Shown piece by piece: positions 1 to 5,602 of a stretch of DNA of 8,136 nt (positions are counted from its first letter, which is position 1; each line of letters starts with the position of its first letter). Below the pieces are notes generated by a model that did not search any database, had not been told where the DNA came from, and saw only the letters and a list, made by a program, of their open reading frames with translations. The translations under genes and the position numbers were made by a program. The stretch lies in the NCBI GenBank assembly GCA_003520425.1, contig DOUU01000307.1, positions 1-8,136 on the forward strand, given 5' to 3'. This DNA is from Deltaproteobacteria bacterium. Lineage in GTDB: Bacteria > Myxococcota_A > UBA9160.

Positions 1-117
1 CCCCCCCCGCCGCGCCCGCGCATCACCATGACGCCGATGATCGCGGCCGCCGCGATGAGTCTCTCGTCTGTCTCCGTGGTCGGCAACGCGCTCCGCCTGA
101 GGAGGGTTGAACTGTAG
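1..117 (+). CDS. copA: C-terminal end of a P1B-type copper-translocating ATPase (partial)
   Basis: Reading from base 1 gives 38 codons and a TAG at 115-117. The last 29 residues contain TPMIAAAAMSLSSVSVV followed by GNALRLRRVEL. This is the hallmark C-terminal segment of CopA-like heavy-metal ATPases: the MxxSS motif of the last transmembrane helix, with the Met and paired Ser that help form the Cu(I) transport site, then a short basic cytoplasmic tail. The family pumps Cu+ out of the cytosol with ATP. The first nine residues (PPPPRPRIT) do not look like the usual hydrophobic run before this motif, and the window opens with eight C, so the upstream part may be damaged or misassembled. The methyltransferase starts 47 bp downstream on the same strand. 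The family is firm; whether an intact pump lies to the left cannot be seen. Confidence 0.8.
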   Translation, partial: PPPPRPRITMTPMIAAAAMSLSSVSVVGNALRLRRVEL

Positions 118-164
118 TTTCTTGGGAGATTCATTGAGGTAATCCCTTCGAAGGAGGAAGTTTC

Positions 165-845
165 ATGATTCACCGCACCCAAAAGGGTGCACAAGGCTAT
201 GTCCCGGCTCTGGGCTTCGACCTGCTGACACCCCTCTACGATCCCTTCCTGCGATTTTTCCTGCGTGAGCAGGCGCTAAAGCGACGGCTCATGGATCAGG
301 CCGCGATCCGCCCTGGCCATGTTGTCCTCGATGTCGGTTGCGGCACTGGAACGCTTGCGATTCTCGTGAAACAAAGCGTGCCGCAGGCGCGTGTCGTGGG
401 TCTCGACGGGGATCCGAAGGTGCTCGCCATCGCTCGGGAGAAGATCGCGCGGGCCGGCCTCGACATAGAGCTCGTGGAGGGCATGGCGTACGCGCCGCCG
501 CTCCCGCCCGCCTCGTTCGACCGCATCCTCTCGACACTCGTCTTTCACCATCTTACCCGGGATGAGAAGCGAGCCACGCTGGCCGGGATCCGCTCTCTTA
601 TGCGGCCCGGTGGCGAGCTGCACGTGATGGACTTTGGGCCGCCCGACGGCCTCTACGCGCGCGCGATCTCTAGCCTTTTCCGCTACTTCGATGGTGCGGG
701 GCGCACGGTCGACAATCTCGAGGGACGGCTTCCACAGCTCATCGCCGACGCCGACTTCCGCGAGGTGCACGAGACGAGAAGCGCCACCACGCCGTTCGGA
801 ACGCTGGTCTATCTCTCAGCGCGGGTGGCGGGTGGCTCGCCCTAG
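165..845 (+). CDS. Class I SAM-dependent methyltransferase
   Basis: This 226-residue protein has a Rossmann-type methyltransferase fold. Motif I is VLDVGCGTG at residues 54-62 (SAM-binding glycine loop). The acidic residue after strand 2 is D81 in GLDGDP, which normally contacts the ribose hydroxyls. The segment SFDRILSTLVFHHL (117-130) is the motif IV region, and LMRPGGEL (145-152) is the usual post-motif loop. Length fits a single-domain UbiE/Methyltransf_11/25-like enzyme, and there is no transmembrane segment. The ATG at 165 follows an excellent AAGGAGG at 151-157 with seven bases between. The substrate cannot be read from sequence; quinone, lipid and small-molecule methylation are all possible. 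Similar genes often sit beside copper ATPases, which matches the left neighbour, but a role in metal handling is inference. Confidence 0.9.
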   Translation: MIHRTQKGAQGYVPALGFDLLTPLYDPFLRFFLREQALKRRLMDQAAIRPGHVVLDVGCGTGTLAILVKQSVPQARVVGLDGDPKVLAIAREKIARAGLDIELVEGMAYAPPLPPASFDRILSTLVFHHLTRDEKRATLAGIRSLMRPGGELHVMDFGPPDGLYARAISSLFRYFDGAGRTVDNLEGRLPQLIADADFREVHETRSATTPFGTLVYLSARVAGGSP

Positions 846-892
846 ACTCGAGTAGAGACATGCGGCCTTGTTTGGGTTTCTGAGGAGGTGCC

Positions 893-1060
893 ATGGAGAC
901 AGAGACCCGTGTTTCCCCCGAGCCGTCACCCAGCTGGCTCCGCTCCCGGACGGGGATTGCTTTCCTGGTCTTTCTCGCGGTCGCCCTCCAATCTCTGCTG
1001 ATCCGAGCTCACGTGATCCAAGCTCTACCGTGGGCCTGCACTGCAGTCCGTCTCCTTTGA
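893..1060 (+). pseudogene. Short DUF2933-like membrane protein, apparently damaged in its C-terminal half
   Basis: An ATG at 893 behind GAGGAGG (882-888) opens a 55-codon frame ending TGA at 1058-1060. Residues 15-30 (WLRSRTGIAFLVFLAV) form one transmembrane helix and closely resemble the start of DUF2933 proteins, small membrane proteins common in metal-resistance islands. The family normally continues with a TEHRAH-type turn, a second leucine-rich helix with an ACPLMH-type motif and a Gly/His-rich tail. Here only IRAHVIQALPW (38-47) then AC is left, the second helix is missing, and the frame stops early. Two short losses plus a shift would explain this. An eight-G run (1068-1075) lies just after the stop. 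The good ribosome binding site means a short peptide may still be made. The family match is from memory of the pattern; a real 55-residue protein is the alternative. Confidence 0.5.
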
Positions 1061-1188
1061 GATGCAAGGGGGGGGCGCGCCACTGGAGTGGCATGCCCTC
1101 CCTCTGTTCGTAGCTTGGCCAGAAGCCGCCTGTGAAGGCTGTTCTTTGGCGATCGCTGCAGACGTGAACTCTCGCGGGAGATCCCGCC
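1061..1188 (+). other. Gap between the DUF2933-like and DUF2231 genes; no gene seen
   Basis: The 128 bp contain the G8 run at 1068-1075 and no frame with a convincing product. They may include the scrambled 3' end of the DUF2933-like gene, although no His-rich tail is readable in any of the three forward frames. The last 15 bp hold a small hairpin over the next gene's ribosome binding site. Confidence 0.4.
1174..1187 (+). promoter_or_regulatory. Small inverted repeat covering the DUF2231 ribosome binding site
   Basis: GCGGGA (1174-1179) and TCCCGC (1182-1187) are perfect complements separated by GA. In RNA the innermost A-U pair would open, leaving a five-pair GC stem with a four-base loop. 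The likely Shine-Dalgarno GGGAG (1176-1180) lies inside this hairpin and the ATG at 1189 follows one base after it, so folding would hide the site. A regulatory role is inference. Confidence 0.35.
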
Positions 1189-1811
1189 ATGCGATGCATT
1201 GTGATCCGACGCACCGCAACGTTGTATCAGGTGATTGTCTTAGCACTCGCATTTTCTCTCAGCGCAATTCAGGCGGCGGGGCACACTCACCCCGAAACAC
1301 CCGCTGTCGAGGGCTCGGCCGGCAAGCCGGCGCCCGCTGCAATCGCGCTCGAAGAGCGGCTCGGGGAGCTTCACTCCGCGGTTCTTCACTTTCCGATTGC
1401 CATGCTGGTCTCCGCAGCGCTCTCGGAGGCGCTCCTCGCAGCTACGGGCCGGGAGAGCCTCCGCCACGTCACACGATTTGTGATCTGGATCGGAGCGCTT
1501 GGGGCAGTGAGTGCAGCTCCCTCTCGGCTGGCTGGCGGCTAGGACGCTTGAAGACGCGCCGGCGACGACTCCTTGCCTGGCATCGCTGGCTTGGCATCTC
1601 GACCGCCCTGTGGTCGCTCGTGACGCTGTGCGCGAGTGAGTACGCGACGGACACGCGGTCGCTGCTTCGTTGGCTCATTGCATGCGCCGCGCTTCTTGTG
1701 GTGGCCACGGGTTATCTCGGCGGCGAGCTCGTGCACGATGCACAGGCTTGGGGGGGAAGGAGTTCGATGAGTGGTCTCGTTCGCGAGTACATTCCGCGCG
1801 GCGAACGGTGA
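1189..1811 (+). pseudogene. DUF2231 membrane protein split by frameshifts
   Basis: The first part (ATG 1189 to TAG 1540-1542) has a signal-peptide-like helix (residues 11-30), a short GHTHPE segment, and LHSAVLHFPIAMLVSAALSE (61-80), the HFPIA signature helix of DUF2231. It runs well to about residue 110, then loses sense. Moving one frame at about 1522 gives LGWLA, the expected continuation. Moving again at about 1540 gives RLKTRRRRLLAWHRWLG, a run of hydrophobic helices and YLGGELVHDAQAW, the family's typical end, with TGA at 1809-1811. Two single-base changes therefore break an otherwise complete gene of roughly 205 codons; the first lies in a CTCT tract. DUF2231 proteins are multi-helix membrane proteins of unknown function, often near heme and copper genes. 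Alternatives are two sequencing errors in an intact gene, or two separate polypeptides. Confidence 0.8.
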
Positions 1812-1826
1812 AAGGCTGTTGCGACG

Positions 1827-1848
1827 GGTGGGCCCAAGGGGGTCCACC
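1827..1848 (+). terminator. GC-rich hairpin after the DUF2231 gene
   Basis: A nine-pair stem forms between 1827-1835 and 1840-1848 (one G-T pair at 1832/1843) around the loop AAGG. It begins 15 bp after the DUF2231 stop and separates the metal-type genes from the DUF1003 gene. No T-run follows, so it is not a classic intrinsic terminator; it may be an mRNA-stabilising or Rho-assisted end. Confidence 0.35.
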
Positions 1849-1895
1849 GCAGATGCCGCGCGCGTATGCCACCGGAGGGGAGTTCGGTAACGGGC

Positions 1896-1945
1896 TCGTT
1901 CTTCGAACGATCTGATACAACGTACTTCGTAGATGTTCGTAGATG
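1896..1945 (+). promoter_or_regulatory. Inverted repeat plus tandem 10-bp repeat upstream of the DUF1003 gene
   Basis: TCGTTC (1896-1901) and GAACGA (1905-1910) form a perfect six-base inverted repeat around TTC. Fifteen bases later TTCGTAGATG occurs twice back to back (1926-1935 and 1936-1945). Both lie in the 168-bp gap before the DUF1003 start at 1980, where an operator or promoter would be expected. I could not find a convincing -35/-10 pair, so the regulatory call is tentative. Confidence 0.3.
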
Positions 1946-1979
1946 CACTCCTCGCCTCACTCTTCAAGGAGGACGACCA

Positions 1980-2795
1980 ATGCATGTCGTGATCTGGTTG
2001 CTCATCGGAAGTGCCGTCGGCGGGATCGCGCACTTCGTGGGTCGCGGGCCCCGTTACCCGCTGGTCGGAGCTCTGAGCGTTGGCATGCTGGGGAGCGTCC
2101 TCAGTGGATGGATCTTCTGGCGCCTCGGTATTTTGACGCCAGACCGCGAGCCCCCGAGCGCGGTGGTTGCTGTCGGCGGGGCCTTGGTGGCGATCGGAGC
2201 AGTCCGCCTGCTCCTCCGTGCTTCCGAACATCTGTCAACGAACACGGCCCTACACAGCTCGTCGCCGACGACTCTCGAGGCGCATGTGGCACGACTTGGC
2301 ACGCTGGAACGCCGCATCCTCTCGAAGTTTCTGCAGCGTCAGCCAATCGCCTGCGATTGCAGCGTGGAGTTCGATCGTCAGCTCAGCTTCAGCGATCGAA
2401 TCGCCGACCGGGTCGCTGCGTTCGGGGGGAGCTGGTCCTTCATCGGTCTTTCCAGTTCGCTCCTCATCGCGTGGATGGTCTACAACTCCAAGACTCCGGG
2501 TTCCTTCGATCCCTATCCGTTCCTCTTGCTCAACCTCGCTCTGAACTGCATCGGCGCTCTGCAGGCGCCGGTCATCATGATGAGTCAGAACCGCCTCGCA
2601 GCGAGGGACCGCTTCCATGCCCGAAACGACTATGAGGTCAATCTGAAATCCGAGATGGAGATCATGGCGTTGCATAGCAAGTTGGATGAGCTACGCGATC
2701 AAGAGTGGAAGCGTGCGCTGGAGCTGCACGACCGGCAGCTCGCGGCGCTCGATCGGATTGAACGGTTGCTAGGGAATCGCGTCTCGAAGGAATAG
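1980..2795 (+). CDS. GlsB/YeaQ-type + DUF1003 fused membrane protein
   Basis: The start is ATG 1980, behind AAGGAGG (1966-1972); the same frame is open further upstream but without a ribosome binding site. The product has 271 residues. Residues 1-80 resemble the small GlsB/YeaQ/YmgE membrane family: a first helix (MHVVIWLLIGSAVGGIAHFV), a GRGP turn, then LVGALSVGMLGSVLSGWIF and a third helix near 61-79. Residues 130-225 are DUF1003: FDRQLSFSDRIADRVAAFGG, a helix (151-169), then FDPYPFLLLNLALNC and the signature APVIMMSQNRLAARDR (196-211). Residues 215-265 are charged and heptad-like, a probable coiled coil facing the cytosol. DUF1003 function is not established; a stress-related membrane role is only a guess. 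It stands between a decayed DUF2231 gene and a cytochrome c gene 91 bp downstream. DUF1003 is secure, the N-terminal family probable. Confidence 0.9.
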   Translation: MHVVIWLLIGSAVGGIAHFVGRGPRYPLVGALSVGMLGSVLSGWIFWRLGILTPDREPPSAVVAVGGALVAIGAVRLLLRASEHLSTNTALHSSSPTTLEAHVARLGTLERRILSKFLQRQPIACDCSVEFDRQLSFSDRIADRVAAFGGSWSFIGLSSSLLIAWMVYNSKTPGSFDPYPFLLLNLALNCIGALQAPVIMMSQNRLAARDRFHARNDYEVNLKSEMEIMALHSKLDELRDQEWKRALELHDRQLAALDRIERLLGNRVSKE

Positions 2796-2796
2796 C

Positions 2797-2813
2797 GAGG
2801 GTCGGACGCCCTC
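2797..2813 (+). terminator. Weak stem-loop just after the DUF1003 gene
   Basis: GAGGG (2797-2801) pairs with CCCTC (2809-2813), with a possible T-G pair inside, one base after the stop codon. It has no T-run and is short, so it may only be a minor 3' structure; the cytochrome c gene follows 74 bp later and could still be co-transcribed. Confidence 0.2.
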
Positions 2814-2886
2814 AACCCATGCCTGGAGAAGCAGAGTCCCTGAGCAACCGCTGAGCCCTAAGGACACCCGCGAGGTAGGAGGGCGC

Positions 2887-3405
2887 ATGACTCGCATCAA
2901 GTGGTGGACCTGGAGCGTCGGCGTCGTGGTCGTCTTGGTCGCTTGCCTGGCCCTGGTCAGAGCGTGGCGCCTGCCGAGACGCGGAGAGCATGTCCCGACC
3001 TCCATCGTCAGTCAGGATCGAGATCCGATCTTGCAAGCCCAAGTAAAGCTCGGTGCCGAACTCTACGCACGTCACTGTGCATCCTGCCACGGAGTCTCTC
3101 TCGAGGGTCAGCCGAACTGGAAGAAACGGCTTTCGGATGGCTCCTTCCCGGCACCTCCCCTGGACGAGACTGGACATACCTGGCATCACCCGGATTCGGT
3201 CGTCTTCACGACGATAAAGCTTGGTGGAAAGGCTACGGCTCCGTCCGATTTCCCGAGCAAGATGCCGGACTTTTCCCGGGTGCTCTCCGACGACGAGATC
3301 CGCGCCGTGCTTGCGTTCATCGAGAGCCGATGGCCTCCCGAGATTCGGCGGCTGCAGGCTGAGATCAATGAGCACGGCTCGGCACGAGTCGTGCCGTCAA
3401 ACTGA
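2887..3405 (+). CDS. Membrane-anchored monoheme c-type cytochrome
   Basis: The product has 172 residues. Residues 6-24 (WWTWSVGVVVVLVACLALV) form an N-terminal signal anchor with positive charge on both sides, so the protein should sit on the periplasmic face of the inner membrane. The heme motif CASCH is at 64-68 (C64 and C67 bind heme covalently, H68 is the proximal ligand). M126 in FPSKMPDF is the likely distal ligand, and SDDEIRAVLAFIESRWP (134-150) is the closing helix typical of class I cytochromes. It carries electrons; the partners are unknown. The start follows AGGAGG (2877-2882) with four bases between. Cytochromes with this MPDF...DDEI..VLAFI...WPPEI ending often occur near copper-resistance genes, which suits the left side of the window, though that link is inference. 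Similar spacing puts the secreted propeller gene 195 bp downstream. Confidence 0.93.
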   Translation: MTRIKWWTWSVGVVVVLVACLALVRAWRLPRRGEHVPTSIVSQDRDPILQAQVKLGAELYARHCASCHGVSLEGQPNWKKRLSDGSFPAPPLDETGHTWHHPDSVVFTTIKLGGKATAPSDFPSKMPDFSRVLSDDEIRAVLAFIESRWPPEIRRLQAEINEHGSARVVPSN

Positions 3406-3600
3406 GGAGTGGGAGACCTCGCTAGAAGGAGTATCCCTGACTTTGCGGAAAGGATTTCCCCTGCACGCCTCACCCCGCTCTTGGATCGAGACCCTGGGGA
3501 GCAGCCTCAACTGAGACCAAGACTTACTCCTGGCGTATCGATTTGCCTGTTCGAGCGTATACCAGAGATGGCGGTGTCCATGATCTCGGGGAGGCGGAAA

Positions 3601-4743
3601 ATGCAAGGACCTAACTCGTTCCCTCGCATCGCTTACTGCACCCTCGCGGCCGCAGCCCTCATTCTGCTGTCGGTTGGCACAGGGCAGGCAACGGACGAGG
3701 AGAGGCCTTTCCTGCCTCAGTTTCTTGTCTCATCCACCATACCTGCCAACGGCGACCTCAATCCGTATGGTGTCGCCCTCATCCCAGACGATTTCCCCGG
3801 AGGGGGGTTAGTGCGCCCGGGGGATGTCTTGGTGTCCAATTTCAACAACAGTGCAAACCTGGAAGGTACCGGCACCACCATCATCAAGCTGACTCCCCCC
3901 GATATCGTGCCTTCGGTGACGATCGGACAAAGTGGCAACGCGGTCACGTTCTTCCAGAGCAATCTCGCCGGCCTCTCGACCGCGCTCGGTGTGTTGCAGC
4001 GCGGGTTTATCTTGGTGGGGAATGTCCCGACGACCGATGGAACGCCGGCCACACTGTCGCAGGGCGCGCTGCAAGTTGTGGATCGCCATGGCAATCTCCT
4101 CGAAACCCTGAGCGACGCCACATTCCTCGATAGCCCCTGGGACCTCACCATCCGCGACCTGGGCACTCAGGCGCAGGTCTTCGTTTCCAACGTGCAAAGT
4201 GGCACTGTCGTGCGCCTCGACGTCGCTGTCAGCTCCTCAAAGGTTACCGTGCTGAACAAGACTCAGATCGCAGTGGGCTATGCGCATGCGACCAACCCAG
4301 TGGTCCTCGTGCTTGGGCCAACGGGCCTCACCTACGATCCGCACACCGACGTGCTTTACGTTGCATCAACAGCCGACAACGCAATCTTCGCCGTACCGCA
4401 TGCGGGGAAAGCCACCGCTCCCGTGATGAAGGGGACCCCTGTCTTCGCCGACCCCCATCTGCGGGGACCCTTAGCGCTCGTCTTCGCCCCGAACGGGCAC
4501 CTCCTCACCACCAATGGCGATGCCGTCAATAGCGATCCCACTCATCCGAGCGAAATCGTGGAATTCACCAAGTCAGGCGGGTTTATTAGAGAGTTCAATG
4601 TCGATGCCGGTCAAGGGGGTGCATTTGGAATGGCCATCCTCTCGGGGGAGCATGGCTTTAACTTCGCCGCAGTGGACGACGTTCCAAACGATATTTCTTT
4701 CTACTCTTTGCCCACTCACCACGGCTCGGAGGACCGTGATTGA
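3601..4743 (+). CDS. Secreted beta-propeller (NHL/SMP-30-like) protein
   Basis: The frame is open from 3409, but ATG 3601 is preferred: GGGGAGG lies at 3588-3594 and a classic signal peptide follows immediately. The product has 380 residues. Residues 9-28 are a hydrophobic Sec helix with probable cleavage after GQA (28-30), so the mature protein is periplasmic or extracellular. The body has repeated propeller-blade units, each a PxGVALxP- or SPWDLT-type turn followed by a VLVSNF/VFVSNV/VLYVAS strand and a polar bind-and-turn strand. Examples are near 55-97, 179-206, 241-268 and 288-330. It has no heme motif, no catalytic residues I can identify and no lipobox. The family seems to be the widespread VLVSNFN(N/A)..N..GTGTTI group of uncharacterised secreted propellers. 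A lactonase, quinoprotein-like or simple binding role is possible; none is shown. The neighbouring cytochrome c could be a redox partner, which is speculation. Confidence 0.85.
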   Translation: MQGPNSFPRIAYCTLAAAALILLSVGTGQATDEERPFLPQFLVSSTIPANGDLNPYGVALIPDDFPGGGLVRPGDVLVSNFNNSANLEGTGTTIIKLTPPDIVPSVTIGQSGNAVTFFQSNLAGLSTALGVLQRGFILVGNVPTTDGTPATLSQGALQVVDRHGNLLETLSDATFLDSPWDLTIRDLGTQAQVFVSNVQSGTVVRLDVAVSSSKVTVLNKTQIAVGYAHATNPVVLVLGPTGLTYDPHTDVLYVASTADNAIFAVPHAGKATAPVMKGTPVFADPHLRGPLALVFAPNGHLLTTNGDAVNSDPTHPSEIVEFTKSGGFIREFNVDAGQGGAFGMAILSGEHGFNFAAVDDVPNDISFYSLPTHHGSEDRD

Positions 4744-4765
4744 GCATCTGACGAGGAAAGCCTCT

Positions 4766-4790
4766 CCCCGGAGATGAGTTCTCCGCGGGG
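4766..4790 (+). terminator. Hairpin after the propeller gene
   Basis: CCCCGGAGA (4766-4774) pairs with TCTCC (4780-4784) and, after a two-base bulge (GC), with GGGG (4787-4790); the loop is TGAGT. It lies 22 bp after the stop and before a long gene-free stretch, the right place for a transcript end. There is no T-run, so intrinsic termination is uncertain. Confidence 0.4.
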
Positions 4791-4907
4791 CCCACGAGGC
4801 TCGAGAGGATGGCCTGATTCTGATGGCGAGCGGCTCCTTAGCGACGTGCGCGCCTCGACGCCGGACGGAAGATGGGAGAGCAGTCGAAGCGGGCCGCTGT
4901 CGGGTAT

Positions 4908-5141
4908 TTACCACGCCTCATTGAGGATCCCGAAAGGCACCTCTCCGCCGGAATCGATCACGTGCCTCGCGTTCGCGAGGCGCTCGAATTCTGCAAACCT
5001 CGGCGTCCGTGACCATCGTGGCCATTCGATTGCGCCGGACCTTCTCAGGCGGGCCACCTGAGCACTTCGGGCGCTACATCTTCTTCCGCCCCGCGGTCTT
5101 CTCGCCAGCCGCCTGAGCCCCCTAACGGGGTCACTAAGCAA
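4908..5141 (-). pseudogene. Possible remnant of an unknown gene on the minus strand
   Basis: The last 28 or so residues, FAEFERLANARHV then IDSGGEVPFGILNEAW and TAA, have a natural amino-acid mix and look like a protein C-terminus. The earlier residues are Arg-rich and look like out-of-frame GC-rich sequence. I do not recognise the family and there is no ribosome binding site before the frame. It would be the only minus-strand gene in the window. Chance is a real alternative. Confidence 0.15.
4964..4981. repeat. Perfect 8-bp inverted repeat with a two-base centre
   Basis: GCCTCGCG (4964-4971) and CGCGAGGC (4974-4981) are exact complements around TT. As RNA it would make a seven-pair GC stem with a GUUC loop. 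It lies in the gene-free stretch, about 220 bp after the propeller gene. It could be a terminator-like end or a protein-binding site; function is not shown. Confidence 0.5.
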
Positions 5142-5145
5142 GTGA
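5118..5145. repeat. Two adjacent small hairpins in the gene-free stretch
   Basis: CCCC (5119-5122) with GGGG (5127-5130) around TAAC, followed directly by TCACT (5131-5135) with AGTGA (5141-5145) around AAGCA. The two stems stand side by side. They are short and could be chance. Confidence 0.2.
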
Positions 5146-5561
5146 GCAGGAGCGCCGTTACGGCCGTTTCGTCCCAGTGCTTGTCCTTCCCTTCATCCAC
5201 TCTGAAGCGTGTGTCTCGTCGCCTTTCCGATATGTAGGAGCGCTGGATCGGGTGGACTCGGAAACCCACGACTGAAATCACGAGCGCAGTACCTGTCATC
5301 TCGTTGCAAGGTTACGCCATCTCCGTGCGGCCAAGCTGTGCTTTTGACGGAGCATAGACGTCATGGACGGGCAGCGAGGCAGACCGGATGAGCCGGCTGC
5401 AGGATTCGTTTGGCCAAGGTGCTGCCCGCTGTCCTTCCGGTGTGGGAATCGAGGACGGAGCCTGCGCGAATCCGTTTGATGGCTTTGGGCTCAAGCGTCC
5501 GGCCTGGAGCGTCGAACCAGGAAGGATGAGCAGATTGGCCGAATCCGCCCGTAGCCCGAGG

Positions 5562-5580
5562 TGCCTGCGCCCTGCAGGCA
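5562..5580 (+). promoter_or_regulatory. Leader hairpin before the sterol-desaturase remnant
   Basis: TGCCTGC (5562-5568) and GCAGGCA (5574-5580) are perfect seven-base complements around GCCCT, ending 22 bp before the ATG at 5603. In the mRNA it would be a leader stem-loop upstream of the weak ribosome binding site GGTGGA (5587-5592). A role in translation or as an operator is possible but untested. Confidence 0.3.
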
Positions 5581-5602
5581 TCGTCCGGTGGATGAGCGTT
5601 TC

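Larger units (their letters stand above)
4744..5602. other. 859-bp stretch without a convincing gene
   Basis: I translated both strands and found no frame with a recognisable domain, a good ribosome binding site and reasonable length together. The stretch contains the post-propeller hairpin, a perfect palindrome-like repeat at 4964-4981, small hairpins near 5118-5145 and one at 5562-5580. Two minus-strand frames have some protein-like character: 4908-5141 (77 codons, ending ARHVIDSGGEVPFGILNEAW) and 5045-5299 (84 codons). Neither is recognised, and they may be gene remnants or chance. I see no tRNA, insertion-sequence ends or CRISPR-like repeats. Confidence 0.5.

Noticed and set aside
276..770. 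A 164-codon minus-strand frame
   Set aside because: It is the complement of the methyltransferase, which has clear motifs and a strong ribosome binding site.
1062..1811. A single 249-codon frame covering the DUF2231 region
   Set aside because: Only its last third, from about 1542, has DUF2231 features; the first two thirds are out-of-frame text across the true N-terminus, which starts at 1189.
1539..2231. A 230-codon minus-strand frame
   Set aside because: It runs opposite the DUF2231 C-terminal half and the DUF1003 gene, has an Arg/Ser/Pro-rich composition and no recognisable domain.
3543..3563. TTGCCT and TATACC as a promoter before the propeller gene
   Set aside because: The spacing is only nine bases, far from the usual 16-18, and no alternative -35 was found for TATACC.
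3409..3600. N-terminal extension of the propeller protein from the ATG at 3409
   Set aside because: It would bury the signal peptide 70 residues inside the protein, and ATG 3601 has a good ribosome binding site.
5240..5275. A minus-strand GTGGGTTTCCGAGTCCAC element resembling a tRNA T-arm
   Set aside because: The loop is the wrong length and no D-arm, anticodon stem or acceptor stem can be found around it.
5045..5299. An 84-codon minus-strand frame beginning MTGTALVISVVGF
   Set aside because: It has a plausible opening, but no ribosome binding site or recognised family; kept only as a remark on the gene-free stretch.
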